Shown here in pieces: positions 44,154 to 53,914 of a DNA stretch of 64,000 nucleotides. The DNA lies in assembly GCA_026710945.1 (NCBI GenBank), contig JAPOQA010000069.1:1-64000 (forward strand). Reading direction: 5' to 3'. How positions within the stretch are numbered: the first letter of the stretch is position 1; every line of letters starts with the position of its first letter. Under the pieces are notes generated by a model. That model saw only the letters and a list, made by a program, of their open reading frames with translations, did not search any database and was not told where the DNA came from. A program made the position numbers and the translations under genes. This DNA is from Chloroflexota bacterium. GTDB taxonomy: Bacteria; Chloroflexota; UBA11872; VXOZ01.

Positions 44154-45551
44154 CTATCCTCCGCCCGAGAAGTAGGCGCTCATCTCGTCGGTGATGAGCT
44201 TCTGGAACCAATCCGCATATTCGCGGGTATCGATTTGACCAAGCTGGTATTGCTCGCGATAGCGCGGCCTGGCCTCATTGCGGATCTTCTCCCAGGCACT
44301 GTATTTCAACATGCCCCAACCGTGTGGCCGGGTCTGCTGTGCCTGGAGGAAGTACGCCCTGGGATCGATGCCAAGCTGGTTGCGGAACACTTCTTGGGAG
44401 ACTTCTGAGTACGCTGGGTCTATGAACGGCGAGACGACGTGGCCGGCGGTGCGCGGGAAGCGTCCAGCATTCTCCGGCGTCATGAACCACGTGAACACTG
44501 TCCACACGGCTTCTTCCGTCCCCGCATTGCCGATCTGCAGACCGTGGTTTGAAATGCGCGCTGACCTGCTGGGACCGTCACCGTCGTAGGGCAACGTGCC
44601 GGCTGCCCAGTTGAAGTTCGTGTCCTGGTTGATGAAGGACACTTGCATACCGATCTTGCCGGTGACGAAGGTATTCATGCGCTGGCCGCCCTTCAGCTCG
44701 TTGGCTTCGTCCGGGTTGGGCTGCACGTGGTACTTGACCTCGGTCACGTCCCGCCAGAATTCAAGCCCCTGCATGATGCCGGGTGAGTTGATGAAGGCCA
44801 CTTTCTTGTCATCGTCCCACGGGCCCTGGCCAAAGTAGGTTCCGGTGGTCTCGCCCGCCGCGTTGCCGCCGCCCAAGCTGCCGCCAAAGCCGAACTGCCC
44901 GTCGCCGGTCAACTTCTGCGCGTAATCGAGGAACGTGTCCATGTTCCACCACTTGGCACTCGTGTCCACCGGCGGCTCTTCCAGTCCGGCCTCGGCAAAC
45001 ATGTCCTTGTTGTAGGCCATGGCATCGGAGGACGTACTTATGGGCATGCCGCCCAACACGCCGTCGAGCACCCACTCGAACAGTGACGACTCAATGTACA
45101 GGTCTGCCGGCACGAGCTTGTCAGCCTTGAAGAACTCGGTCAGATCGAGAATGGCGCCTGCCTGGAACATGCGGTCCCACGTCAACCAGCCGTTGTGCAC
45201 GAAGTCTAAGGTTACGCCGCCGGCGTGGGCGGTCATGAACTTCTCATATACGCCGCGCCAGCCACCGGCCTGACCTGCAACCTCAACCTGAATGTTGGCA
45301 TGCTGCGCGTTAAAGTCGTCAAAGATGGCGATTTCTTTTTCCTGGCGCGCTGGGCTTTCCGGCGAGGCATAGACAATGTTCACTACTTCCATGGTTTCAG
45401 GTTGCGCGGCCTCCGTGGATGTCTCTCCATCCGCGGGCGCTGCCTCACCTCCGGTCATCTGTGCCGTTCCGCACGCAGCGAGGAGACCGACTGCCCCAAT
45501 CGTGGCGCCGGTACCCATGAGACGTCGTCGCGTTACATGTAAGTCCGCCAT
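44154..45551 (-). CDS. ABC transporter sugar-binding lipoprotein (family 1)
   Basis: A 465-residue extracellular solute-binding protein. The N-terminus has twin arginines (TRRRLMG) followed by a lipobox (LLAAC), then an acidic Ala/Thr-rich linker. The body (EIAIFDDFNAQHANIQVEVA, then GLEFWRDVTEV) is typical of oligosaccharide-binding proteins. ATG 45551 has AGGAGG upstream. No permease or ATPase gene is next to it, so it must work with a transporter encoded elsewhere or be an orphan. Confidence 0.85.
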   Translation of the reverse strand: MADLHVTRRRLMGTGATIGAVGLLAACGTAQMTGGEAAPADGETSTEAAQPETMEVVNIVYASPESPARQEKEIAIFDDFNAQHANIQVEVAGQAGGWRGVYEKFMTAHAGGVTLDFVHNGWLTWDRMFQAGAILDLTEFFKADKLVPADLYIESSLFEWVLDGVLGGMPISTSSDAMAYNKDMFAEAGLEEPPVDTSAKWWNMDTFLDYAQKLTGDGQFGFGGSLGGGNAAGETTGTYFGQGPWDDDKKVAFINSPGIMQGLEFWRDVTEVKYHVQPNPDEANELKGGQRMNTFVTGKIGMQVSFINQDTNFNWAAGTLPYDGDGPSRSARISNHGLQIGNAGTEEAVWTVFTWFMTPENAGRFPRTAGHVVSPFIDPAYSEVSQEVFRNQLGIDPRAYFLQAQQTRPHGWGMLKYSAWEKIRNEARPRYREQYQLGQIDTREYADWFQKLITDEMSAYFSGGG

Positions 45552-45759
45552 CGCTCCACCTCCTGATAGCACTTCAGCCGTGGACTCTTTACAGCAATAG
45601 AGTTGTAAATGCAATCACATCGCTGTTGTGGGCAGTATAGTCTTTCAGCCAAACTCTTGTCAATAACAGAATTGTGAAATCTTTGTGAAGGAGCGGGTCA
45701 GGTCAAGATGTTTTACTCAGCCAGTCAAGGCGCCCTTGCCACAATTGGAAAGAAAGCGG

Positions 45760-47154
45760 CTATGGCGATTTCCCGGTTCCTATGTCGCCTTCCAGGAAGT
45801 CCACAAACTGGCGCGCCGTGCGGCCGGAGAAGCCGTTCTGCTGCTGTGCCCACGTGATGGCGCGGGCGCGGAGATCCGCCTCCTGAATCTGGAGGCCACG
45901 TTGCTCGGTGAGGGCCGCCACGATTGCAAGGTAGTGCGCTTGCGTAGGTGAGACAAAGCTGATGCGGATGCCGAAACGATCGCTAAGGGAAAAAGTCTCT
46001 TGCAAGGTCTCTTTGGGATGTACTTCATCCTCGAGGATGCCGGCGCGATCGGAAAAGTTCTCACGAATGAGGTGGCTGCGGTTGGACGTAGCGTAGATAA
46101 CTACGTTTCGCGGCTGCGCCGCCACGCTGCCTTCCAGGATGGCTTTCAAGGCTTTGTAGTCAGTCTCATGGGGCTCAAATGAGAGATCGTCCACGAAGAC
46201 AACAAAGGACTGCGGCCGCACCTGGAGTTCCATCAAGATGTCGGGAAACTCGTTGAGATGCTCCTTGGCAACTTCAATGAGGCGGAGCCCACGGTCACCG
46301 TAGCGGTGCAACAGCGCCTTGATGGAAGAGGACTTTCCGGTGCCGCGATCGCCGCTGAGCAACACGTTGTTGGCGCGGTACCCCGCGAGCAGGTGCTCAG
46401 TGTTTTGCATGAGAAGCCGGCGCTGGCGGTCGTCGCCGATGAGTTCCTCCAGACGAATGGGGTCTGGGTGCGGCACGCCCTGCAAGTTGCCGCCATGCGT
46501 TGAGCGCACCCAGCGAAAGGCACGGTAGCGGGCGAAGTCGCCGGTGCCATGCCGGCGGTAGTGTGCCGCAAGCAGAGGGACGGCTTCCCGCCAGTCTTGC
46601 AATGCCATGAGCTTCTCGCGGATGTCTAGCTCATGCCGTTCGCTATCGGTCGCGCCTGGCGACGTAAACTCATCCCACGCCAGATAGGGCGGATTTTCAT
46701 CGGCTGCGAGAAGACCCGCTAGCGTCCGCCAGGCAACGGCGTTGAGATTGAACAACCGTTGGAGGATGGCAAGATCTTCTTCCGCGAGCGACCTCAGAGC
46801 AGTACTCAAGCCGGTAGGGCCAGCCAATGCGGCCCTTTGCGTGAATGCGTTCTCGGCCTCGAGTATGTGCTGTACGAGGAAGTCTTGCCAGGCATCGCCA
46901 TGCCCCCCCGCCGATTTGCGTTCACTGTGCTGCGCGAGCAAACCGCTCAGCTTGGCGGCGGTCGCCGCAAACCGATGTGGCGGGTCTCCCGCCGCCACGC
47001 AGCGTAGCATGGCGCAATAGCACTGAAATATGTCGTCATGTAGGACATGGGTATACAGCGCGAGCCGGTCGAGGCTGTCGAGTACGGACTGTGCTTCCTG
47101 TACGGAAATGGGAGTGCTTGCGGCAATATCCACGTTGGATGGTCTCGACCTCAT
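45760..47154 (-). CDS. DUF815-family AAA+ ATPase
   Basis: A 464-residue protein whose C-terminal half is an AAA+ module: Walker A LSGDRGTGKSSS, Walker B FVVFVDDLSFE, sensor-1 region VVIYATSNRSHL and the DRFGIRISF segment, all conserved in DUF815 proteins. The N-terminal 200 residues are helical and variable, as in the family. Family members are widespread but lack an agreed function. It is not clearly linked to neighbouring genes. Confidence 0.82.
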   Translation of the reverse strand: MRSRPSNVDIAASTPISVQEAQSVLDSLDRLALYTHVLHDDIFQCYCAMLRCVAAGDPPHRFAATAAKLSGLLAQHSERKSAGGHGDAWQDFLVQHILEAENAFTQRAALAGPTGLSTALRSLAEEDLAILQRLFNLNAVAWRTLAGLLAADENPPYLAWDEFTSPGATDSERHELDIREKLMALQDWREAVPLLAAHYRRHGTGDFARYRAFRWVRSTHGGNLQGVPHPDPIRLEELIGDDRQRRLLMQNTEHLLAGYRANNVLLSGDRGTGKSSSIKALLHRYGDRGLRLIEVAKEHLNEFPDILMELQVRPQSFVVFVDDLSFEPHETDYKALKAILEGSVAAQPRNVVIYATSNRSHLIRENFSDRAGILEDEVHPKETLQETFSLSDRFGIRISFVSPTQAHYLAIVAALTEQRGLQIQEADLRARAITWAQQQNGFSGRTARQFVDFLEGDIGTGKSP

Positions 47155-47267
47155 AGTGCTACGTGAACGTGCAGTAATCCTGAACTCGCCCCGCGCCGCA
47201 CGTCGTCATGCTCTTGTCTCGAAGCCAATTCCAGGCCCGAGTCCTTTGGGCGCGTAGCTACAGAGTA

Positions 47268-48683
47268 CTACGAAAGCGGCAGCCATTTCTCCGCCCAGCG
47301 CCACCAGGGATCCTGGGTCTCGACCATCCACACCATGAGACGCCGCAGGAGTTCGTGGCGGATGTCCTGGTACGCCGGGTCGTCGCAGAGATTTTCCAGC
47401 TCGTAGGGATCGCGCTCCAAGTCATAGAGCTCATCTATGGCGTGCGGATTGTACACGAACTTGAACTGCCTATAGCGGATCAAGCGCGAGGTGAAGAGTC
47501 CGACTTCGTCGCCGTGGAATTCGCAGCCCAACATGTCGCGCCAGGCGTCGAGAGTCGGGTCCTGCCAAAGCGGCTGCAGAGCTTCACCGTGCAGATTGTC
47601 GGGCACGGGGAGATCGGCGGCCTGCAAGATGGTGGGCATGATGTCGATGAGGCTGGTGAACTTTGTGGTGGTGACGCCGGCAGGAATGCACGCGGACCAG
47701 CGCATGATCAGCGGAATGTGATAGACCTCCTGGTAGAGCAACGGTCCTTTGTTGAATTGTCCGTGGCTGCCGGTAAAGTCGCCGTGGTCGGTATTGAAGA
47801 TGATGAGGGTGTCGTCGCGAAGGCCGAGGTCGTCGAGCGTCTGCAAGAGTTTGGCAAAAAGAGAATCGAGAAAGCTGACGTAGCCGAAGTACTTAGCGAC
47901 GGCGGGCTGCCAGTCTTCCCATGTGAAGTCCTGCACGCCCCGATGGAATTTGTGCCTGCGGTGGACCTGCGGCTTATTCTCGAATGTGTCGTGGAAGTTC
48001 GGCCATGGTGGGATTGCCTGTGGGTCATAAAGCGAGGCCCAGGGCTCAGGCACCACGTAGGGATGGTGTGGGCCGTTGAAGTCCACGCGCAGGTAGAAAG
48101 GCTGATGGCCCTGGTATTCGCGGAGCAGGCGCATGCCCTCTTCGGCGAAGTAATACATGAGATTCCCCTCTTCCGGAAGCTGTTCCGTGCCGGAGATGAG
48201 AAACTCTTCGTTAGGGTACGTGGCGTAGACTGCATCGGGCGGCGTGGGCGGACGCAGGGGCAGGCCGAGCTGTCGCCGGTAGTCGGCGATGCCTTGCGCG
48301 CCCACGTCATGAAAGCCGCGGGTCTTCGGCCCGTTTTCACGTCCGATGTGCCATTTGCCCACGTGCCCCAGTCGGTAGCCGGCCTCGCTCAAGAGTTCGC
48401 TGTAAGTTACTTCCTCCGCCGGCAACTCTACGAGGATAGAGTCTTCCTGATGGCAGTTGTTGTAGATGCCGTGACTGTGGGAATAGCGCCCTGTGACCAT
48501 AGATGCGCGGGCCGGCGAGCAGATGCCTGCCGGCGTGTAGGCCTCGGCATAGTTGATGCCGTCCTGGGCGAGATGATCCAGCGTTGGCGTGCGGCAAATC
48601 GGACTCCCGTTTATGCCCAACACGTCAAACCGCATCTGATCGACCATGATGTGCAAAATGTTTGGTTGGCGCGCGTCCGTCAT
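47268..48683 (-). CDS. type I sulfatase
   Basis: A 471-residue sulfatase. ILHIMVDQMRFDVLG provides metal ligands, TPAGICSPARASMVTGRYSH holds the formylglycine core CSPAR, and IIFNTDHGDFTGSHGQFNKG completes the metal site. No signal peptide is visible. It shares the fold but little detailed sequence with the sulfatase at 42244, so they probably act on different sulfate esters. The start ATG follows TGAGGA. Confidence 0.87.
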   Translation of the reverse strand: MTDARQPNILHIMVDQMRFDVLGINGSPICRTPTLDHLAQDGINYAEAYTPAGICSPARASMVTGRYSHSHGIYNNCHQEDSILVELPAEEVTYSELLSEAGYRLGHVGKWHIGRENGPKTRGFHDVGAQGIADYRRQLGLPLRPPTPPDAVYATYPNEEFLISGTEQLPEEGNLMYYFAEEGMRLLREYQGHQPFYLRVDFNGPHHPYVVPEPWASLYDPQAIPPWPNFHDTFENKPQVHRRHKFHRGVQDFTWEDWQPAVAKYFGYVSFLDSLFAKLLQTLDDLGLRDDTLIIFNTDHGDFTGSHGQFNKGPLLYQEVYHIPLIMRWSACIPAGVTTTKFTSLIDIMPTILQAADLPVPDNLHGEALQPLWQDPTLDAWRDMLGCEFHGDEVGLFTSRLIRYRQFKFVYNPHAIDELYDLERDPYELENLCDDPAYQDIRHELLRRLMVWMVETQDPWWRWAEKWLPLS

Positions 48684-48905
48684 GTTTCATTCCTCAATCC
48701 AGTTACCAGTTTTGCAAAAAAGTACGCTCCCAAACACCGCCAGCGAGCGGCATTCGATGTCTTGGCAATACAACTGTGGGGGATGGGTACTCACTGAACA
48801 ACTAAGGCCGCAAGCGGACGCAGAGCCTGCACCGTACGTGATACGGGGTTGCAGTACTGCAGTACCGGGAGGAAACGTCTGAAGCGAATCGCACATGTGA
48901 ATTAT

Positions 48906-49088
48906 CTTGTGGTTCGACACTCTTTCATTGATGGGTTGGAGCGCCGGTAGATGGGTAAGAGTTCCGGTAGCACAGGTTTGTAACCTGTGCCCAGTCCCTC
49001 GATTTGATGTGCTCACTCCACGCTACGGTAAGATGGCGCAGGTTGCAAACCTACGCTACCCATCAATACAATCGTGTCGGACTATTAG
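48906..49088. mobile_element. MITE-like element, 183 bp, related to the copy at 40546
   Basis: The left end (CTTGTGGTTCGACAC, then CATTGATGGGT) pairs imperfectly with the right end (CTACCCATCAATACAA, then GTGTCGG and ACTATTAG). Inside are an inverted ACAGGTTTGTAACCTGTG and a GCGCAGGTTGCAAACCTACG core shared with the 40546 copy. It ends 12 bases before the stop of the minus-strand oxidoreductase gene at 49101. The rest of the 416-base gap shows nothing else. Confidence 0.6.
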
Positions 49089-49100
49089 GGTATGAAGGCT

Positions 49101-50189
49101 TTATCGGAATTGCGGTACCTCCAGCCACACACCCTCCTGCATGGCGGCGGCGTGGGCAACGATGCCGGGAGCGGTGAACTCTACTGCTCTTACGGCGTCT
49201 ATGGGGGCCTTTGTGTTGTTGTCGATGGCGGCAATGAAGTCCTGCACCATGAAGTATTCAGACGTGCCGTGGCCGCCGTGCAGGGCTTCCGGCGGGGCAT
49301 TGGGATCCACCAGAAGGCAGTCGATCTCTTCCGCCCCAGTCTGCTTGGACATGGTGTCTACATTGAAGTAGCGTCCGGTGGAAGCGCGGTCCTCGATGTG
49401 CCTACCGTTCTCGATGAAGCCTTTGGTGCCATACAGCGTGTAGTAGACCGAGTGCGGGTGCCGGTGCGCCACCTGGCTGCGCAGGATCTTGACCACGTTG
49501 CCTTTTTCGGTTTGGAACAGCCCCACTTCCATATCCAGGTGTCCCAAGTCCTTTTCTTCCGGATGCATGTTCCTGCCGGCGGACGCGCCGGTGGCTTTGA
49601 CGATGCGATCGTCCATCAGTGTGAGCACCGGTCCGAGCGTGTGCGCGCAATACCAGATCGGCGCGCGGGGCAGCCGCCACTTGGGCGTGCCGGTTTCCGG
49701 ATCGCGCAGGAGGTCGGCGATCTCGTGGACGTACTCCGCTTCCGCGTAGAAGAGCGTGCCGAGCGTGCCCTTGGCAACGAGATTGCGCCACTCCTTGATG
49801 TAGTGAAAGTAGCAGTAGTTCTCCGCCATCATATAGACGTTGCCGGTGCGTTCCTGAGCGGCAATGACAGCCTCGCATTCGTTTAGGGTGTAGGCGACGG
49901 TCTGTTCGCAGAGGACGTGTTTACCGCTTTCCAAAGCGGCGATGGATTGTGCAGCGTGGAACTCGATGGGTGTCGCTATGACTACGACATCCAGAGGGGC
50001 ATTGACGAAGTCATCGAAAGCCGTGAACAGCGCCTTCTCGGGGAGACTAAAGTCCTTGCTCATGGAGGTAAGCGTGTCTTCGTTGAGATCGCACAGGGCG
50101 GCTACTTCCACCCTGGGATGCGCGGCCAACGCGCGCACCAATCCCCCGCCGCGGCGCAGTCCAACAAAGCCGACTCTAAGCTTTTCCAT
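49101..50189 (-). CDS. Gfo/Idh/MocA-family oxidoreductase, downstream paralogue
   Basis: A 362-residue NAD(P)-dependent oxidoreductase. The Rossmann start reads VGFVGLRRGGGLVRA, departing from the usual GxGxxG by substituting Leu-Arg-Arg. The catalytic lysine position of EKP is replaced: the segment reads VLCEQTVAYT. This makes ordinary dehydrogenase activity uncertain. It is very similar along its whole length to the protein encoded at 50369, so the two arose by tandem duplication. Both follow the molybdenum hydroxylase genes on the same strand. Confidence 0.8.
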   Translation of the reverse strand: MEKLRVGFVGLRRGGGLVRALAAHPRVEVAALCDLNEDTLTSMSKDFSLPEKALFTAFDDFVNAPLDVVVIATPIEFHAAQSIAALESGKHVLCEQTVAYTLNECEAVIAAQERTGNVYMMAENYCYFHYIKEWRNLVAKGTLGTLFYAEAEYVHEIADLLRDPETGTPKWRLPRAPIWYCAHTLGPVLTLMDDRIVKATGASAGRNMHPEEKDLGHLDMEVGLFQTEKGNVVKILRSQVAHRHPHSVYYTLYGTKGFIENGRHIEDRASTGRYFNVDTMSKQTGAEEIDCLLVDPNAPPEALHGGHGTSEYFMVQDFIAAIDNNTKAPIDAVRAVEFTAPGIVAHAAAMQEGVWLEVPQFR

Positions 50190-50368
50190 AAAGGCTTTCC
50201 TTTTGGCTACTTCACTTGTTGGCTACTTCACTTGGGTATCCCTTCGGTGCCTTTGTAGCACGCTAGGAAGGGCCTTGAATCTCACAGGATTTCCCCTCAA
50301 CCCCGTATCGAGTACGGGGCAGGTCCGCACAGTGCAGTGTACCTAATGTGATGAGTTCTAGTAATTCG

Positions 50369-51472
50369 CTAACGGAACTGCGGCACGTCGAGCCAGACGC
50401 CGCCTTGCATGGCAGCCTCGTGGGCGACAATGCCGGGGGCTGTGAATTCCACGGCGCGCACGGCGTCGATGGGGGCCTTTGTGTCGTTGTCGATTGCGGC
50501 GATGAAGTCCTGCACCAGGAAGTACTCAGACGTACCATGGCCGCCAAGAAGAGCCTCCGGCGGTGCGTTGGGATCCACCAATGGGCAGTGAATCTCTTGC
50601 GCCCCGGTCTGTTTGGACATCGTATCCACATTAAAGTACCGTCCGGTTGAATACCGTCCGGTTGCAGCGCGGTTTTCAACGTAGCGACCGTTCTCGATGA
50701 ACCCCTTGGTGCCGTAGAGCGAGGAAAAGGCCAACTGCGGACGCCGGAGCGCTACCTGGCTACGCTGAATCTTGATGACGCTGCCCTTCTCGGTGTGAAA
50801 GAGCCCAACTTCCATATCCAGGAAACCCAAACCCTCTTCAGCGGGATTTATGTTTCTGCCGGAAGACGCGCCGGTCGCCTTCACGATGCGGTCGTCCATG
50901 AGCGTGAGTAACGGCCCGAGCGGGTGCGCGCAATACCAAATCGGCGGGCGCGTCAGCCGCCACTTGGGCGCGTCGGTGTCCGGGTCACGCAGCAGGTGAG
51001 CGATCTCGTGAATATAATCCGCCTCCGCATAGAAGAGCGTGCCGAGGTCCCCGCGCGCGATGAGCTTGCGCCACTCGCGGATGTAATGAAAATAGCAGTG
51101 ATTCTCCACCATCATGTAGACATTGCCGGTGCGCTCTTGGGCGGCAATAACTGCCTCACACTCGTCCAAAGTGTAGGCTACAGTCTGTTCACAGAGCACG
51201 TGCTTGCCGCTCTCCAAGGCGGCGATAGTCTGCGCCGCGTGAAACTCGATGGGTGTGGCGATCACGACGATATCCAGCGCAGCGTTGACGAATTCGTCGA
51301 ATGCCGTGTAGAGGGCCTTATCGGGCAGGTTGAAGTCTCCGGCCAGAGTAGCGAGAGTCTCTTCCTTTAGATCACAGAGAGCTGCAACGTCAACGCGTGG
51401 ATGCGCGGCCATGGCGCGCAAGAGCGCGCCGCCGCGGTGGAGACCTACGAAGCCGGCTTGCAGATTCTCCAT
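50369..51472 (-). CDS. Gfo/Idh/MocA-family oxidoreductase, upstream paralogue
   Basis: A 367-residue close paralogue of the 49101 protein. It shares the unusual VGFVGLHRGGALLRA nucleotide-binding start and the VLCEQTVAYT segment in place of EKPxA. It differs by a five-residue internal duplication (TGRYSTGRYF against TGRYF) from a repeated CCGGTTG-containing DNA unit near 50640-50660. It begins 41 bases after the end of the large molybdopterin subunit gene and is probably in the same transcript. Confidence 0.8.
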   Translation of the reverse strand: MENLQAGFVGLHRGGALLRAMAAHPRVDVAALCDLKEETLATLAGDFNLPDKALYTAFDEFVNAALDIVVIATPIEFHAAQTIAALESGKHVLCEQTVAYTLDECEAVIAAQERTGNVYMMVENHCYFHYIREWRKLIARGDLGTLFYAEADYIHEIAHLLRDPDTDAPKWRLTRPPIWYCAHPLGPLLTLMDDRIVKATGASSGRNINPAEEGLGFLDMEVGLFHTEKGSVIKIQRSQVALRRPQLAFSSLYGTKGFIENGRYVENRAATGRYSTGRYFNVDTMSKQTGAQEIHCPLVDPNAPPEALLGGHGTSEYFLVQDFIAAIDNDTKAPIDAVRAVEFTAPGIVAHEAAMQGGVWLDVPQFR

Positions 51473-51513
51473 CGCATCCGGCCCTGCTCTCTTCTCTTGC
51501 AGGTAGTTCGATA

Positions 51514-53847
51514 CTACGCAGGCGGATTCCCGTTGGACCTGCCGTTCGCCTTGGCGTTGCGCAGCGCCATCACGATGCGTTCCGGTGTCATTGGCATGTT
51601 GTGCAAGGGAATGCCGAGGGCATCGCTGATTGCGCTGGTGATGGCTGCTCCCGGCGGGACGATGCTGGGCTCCCCAACGATGCGGGTGCCTTTCCAGCCG
51701 TATTGGTTGTGCTTCTCTACGATGACGGCGTCCACGTCGGGCACATCTGCCGCAGTGGGGAGCCGGTAGTCCAGGAGGCCAGGATTGCGCACGCGGCCGT
51801 CTTCGTCATAGACAATCTCTTCCAGCAAGGCGTAGCCGACACCCTGGATGGTGCCGCCCTGGATTTGGCCCTTCACCGAGAGCGGGTTGATGGCGAAACC
51901 GGCATCCTGCACGCCTACGAGATTGAGGATGGTGACGAGACCGGTCTCGGTATCAACCTCAACATCGGCAATCGTTCCGGCAAAGCCGGGGTTGCCGCGC
52001 GCGGGCTTGCCGTGTCCGGTGCCGATGATGGGACCGTTGGCTGAGCCAACTGCCTCATCCGCAATGCGGCGATAGGTGACGTAGCGGTCAGGATCGCTCT
52101 GCGCCCACATCTTGCCTTCGTCAAATTCAATGTCGTCAGCATCCGCACCCAGACGCTGGGCCGCAACAGCCTTCATCTGACGGAGCACGTCGTGGGCGGC
52201 GGCAGCAGTCGAGAGGCTCATAGTGTAGGTGACCTGACTGCCACCAGCCACGGGGCCAAACGGCGCTTCATTTGTATCGCCCTGGGTTACGCTCACGTAT
52301 TCCATGGGCACGCGCAATTCCTCCGCGGCAACTTGCGCGATAGACGTTGTATTGCCGGTGAGGTTGATTGTACCCACAAGAACGCTGAACGAGCCGTCCG
52401 CTTCAAGCTTCATCGTTGCCGCGGACCCGCCCGCGCCGCCGGACCAGCAGCCGATAGCTGCACCGCGACCACGCGGCTTGCCGTTGGCTCCTTGTTCCAG
52501 CGGTGTTCTCCAAACCGCATGGTCCTTCATGGCTTCCAGCACTTCCACCGCACCGACGTCGGGCAGCGGTTGTCCGTTCGGCCAGCGGCCGCCCTCTTCA
52601 ATCACATTCTTGAGGCGGAAATCCACCGGGTCCATGCCGATTTCCTGCGCCACCCAATTCATCACGTTCTCCACGGCATGCGCGGAATTCGGTGCGCCCG
52701 GCGCGCGGTATGCGCCCACGCTTACCTTATTTGTAAGCACCTCGAAGCCTTCGAGTTCCATGTTGGGAATCTCGTAGCAGCTTCCCAAGAGCATCGTAGC
52801 CGTTGACATGGGCGAGCCGGGATAGGCGCCGGTATCCATGACAACGCGTCCCTGCAATGCCGTAAGTGTGCCGTCTTGTTTTGCGCCAACCTTCACGTCG
52901 ATGACAGAACCCGGCGCTGGGTTGGCCGCCACCAGTTCTTCGCTTCTGCTCCACACGACCTTGACGGGCCGGCGGGCCTTCTTCGAAAGGATCGCGGGGA
53001 TGGGTGCGAGTAGCGTCATCTTACCGCCAAAGCCGCCGCCGATGGCGGTGCCTTGGACGATAACTTTGTGGGCCGGCAGCTTGAGCAGCCGCGCCACCGT
53101 ATCCCGCACATAGAACTGGCCCTGAGAAGTCACCCACATGCGGAGATCACCGGCTGGCGAGTAGTCGGCCAGAGCGGCATGGGGCTCGAGATAGGTCTGG
53201 TGTACCATGGCCGCCGTAAAGCGGCCTTCCTTTATTACGTCCGCTTGCGCGAAGCCTTCTGCAATATCTCCGCGCCCAAACTGGACCTGAGAAGAGACAT
53301 TTCCGGACTCATCCAGGTCCTCGGCGGATGAGGCAACGGAAGAGTGGAACGACATCTCGGTGCGATCAACCTCGCCGCCTTCGCCGTGGCGGATGACAGG
53401 CGAATCGGGTTCCATGGCTTTCAACGGGTCGAGGACATGGGGCAAGGGTTCGTAGTCAACCTCGATAAGTTTCAGCGCTGCTTCGGCGTCCTCTTGCGTG
53501 ACGGCGGCCACGGCAGCTACGGCCTCTCCGAGGTAGAGTGCAACTTCACCGGCAAACACATTATGCGGCCGTGAGGTCGGTTCCACCACGTCTTCGTCAA
53601 AGTCGGCAGCGGTAGCAACAGTTACAACGCCGGGCGCGTCCAGCGCCTTGGCATAGTCGATGTGCCTAATGCGGGCGTGAGCGTGGGGGCTGCGCAAAAT
53701 CGCACCCCACAACATGCCGGGCATCGAGAAATCCGCGCCAAATTTCGTGGCCCCCGTAACATTCTCGATACCGTCGATGCGAATGACCGGTTTGTTGGCA
53801 ACACGCAACGCGGTCTTTTCTTGTGGACGTTCGACCACTTTTGCCAT
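51514..53847 (-). CDS. xanthine dehydrogenase/CO dehydrogenase-type large (molybdopterin) subunit
   Basis: A 777-residue molybdenum hydroxylase large subunit. The start KPVIRIDGIENVTGATKFGAD is the typical Ald_Xan_dh_C entry, GTAIGGGFGGKM binds the cofactor, and the active-site region GAYRAPGAPNSAHAVE resembles xanthine/aldehyde oxidase types rather than the AYxCSFR of true form I CO dehydrogenase. It hydroxylates an aldehyde, purine or aromatic heterocycle. I chose ATG 53847, with GAGGAGGAG upstream. It is last in the medium-small-large order. Confidence 0.9.
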   Translation of the reverse strand: MAKVVERPQEKTALRVANKPVIRIDGIENVTGATKFGADFSMPGMLWGAILRSPHAHARIRHIDYAKALDAPGVVTVATAADFDEDVVEPTSRPHNVFAGEVALYLGEAVAAVAAVTQEDAEAALKLIEVDYEPLPHVLDPLKAMEPDSPVIRHGEGGEVDRTEMSFHSSVASSAEDLDESGNVSSQVQFGRGDIAEGFAQADVIKEGRFTAAMVHQTYLEPHAALADYSPAGDLRMWVTSQGQFYVRDTVARLLKLPAHKVIVQGTAIGGGFGGKMTLLAPIPAILSKKARRPVKVVWSRSEELVAANPAPGSVIDVKVGAKQDGTLTALQGRVVMDTGAYPGSPMSTATMLLGSCYEIPNMELEGFEVLTNKVSVGAYRAPGAPNSAHAVENVMNWVAQEIGMDPVDFRLKNVIEEGGRWPNGQPLPDVGAVEVLEAMKDHAVWRTPLEQGANGKPRGRGAAIGCWSGGAGGSAATMKLEADGSFSVLVGTINLTGNTTSIAQVAAEELRVPMEYVSVTQGDTNEAPFGPVAGGSQVTYTMSLSTAAAAHDVLRQMKAVAAQRLGADADDIEFDEGKMWAQSDPDRYVTYRRIADEAVGSANGPIIGTGHGKPARGNPGFAGTIADVEVDTETGLVTILNLVGVQDAGFAINPLSVKGQIQGGTIQGVGYALLEEIVYDEDGRVRNPGLLDYRLPTAADVPDVDAVIVEKHNQYGWKGTRIVGEPSIVPPGAAITSAISDALGIPLHNMPMTPERIVMALRNAKANGRSNGNPPA

Positions 53848-53914
53848 GATCTCTCCTCCTCGCGAATTTTCTGTATACAGAGTGTGGAAGGTGTTTGGCC
53901 GCTTTGGGCCGCTC

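Noticed and set aside
47208-48797. A 529-codon plus-strand open frame.
   Set aside because: It lies antisense to the clear sulfatase gene at 47268-48683, has no recognisable domain and no ribosome site; long antisense frames are common in G+C-rich DNA.
51514-53847. True form I carbon monoxide dehydrogenase (coxL).
   Set aside because: The AYxCSFR active-site signature is absent; the region reads AYRAPGAPN, as in xanthine/aldehyde oxidase-type enzymes.
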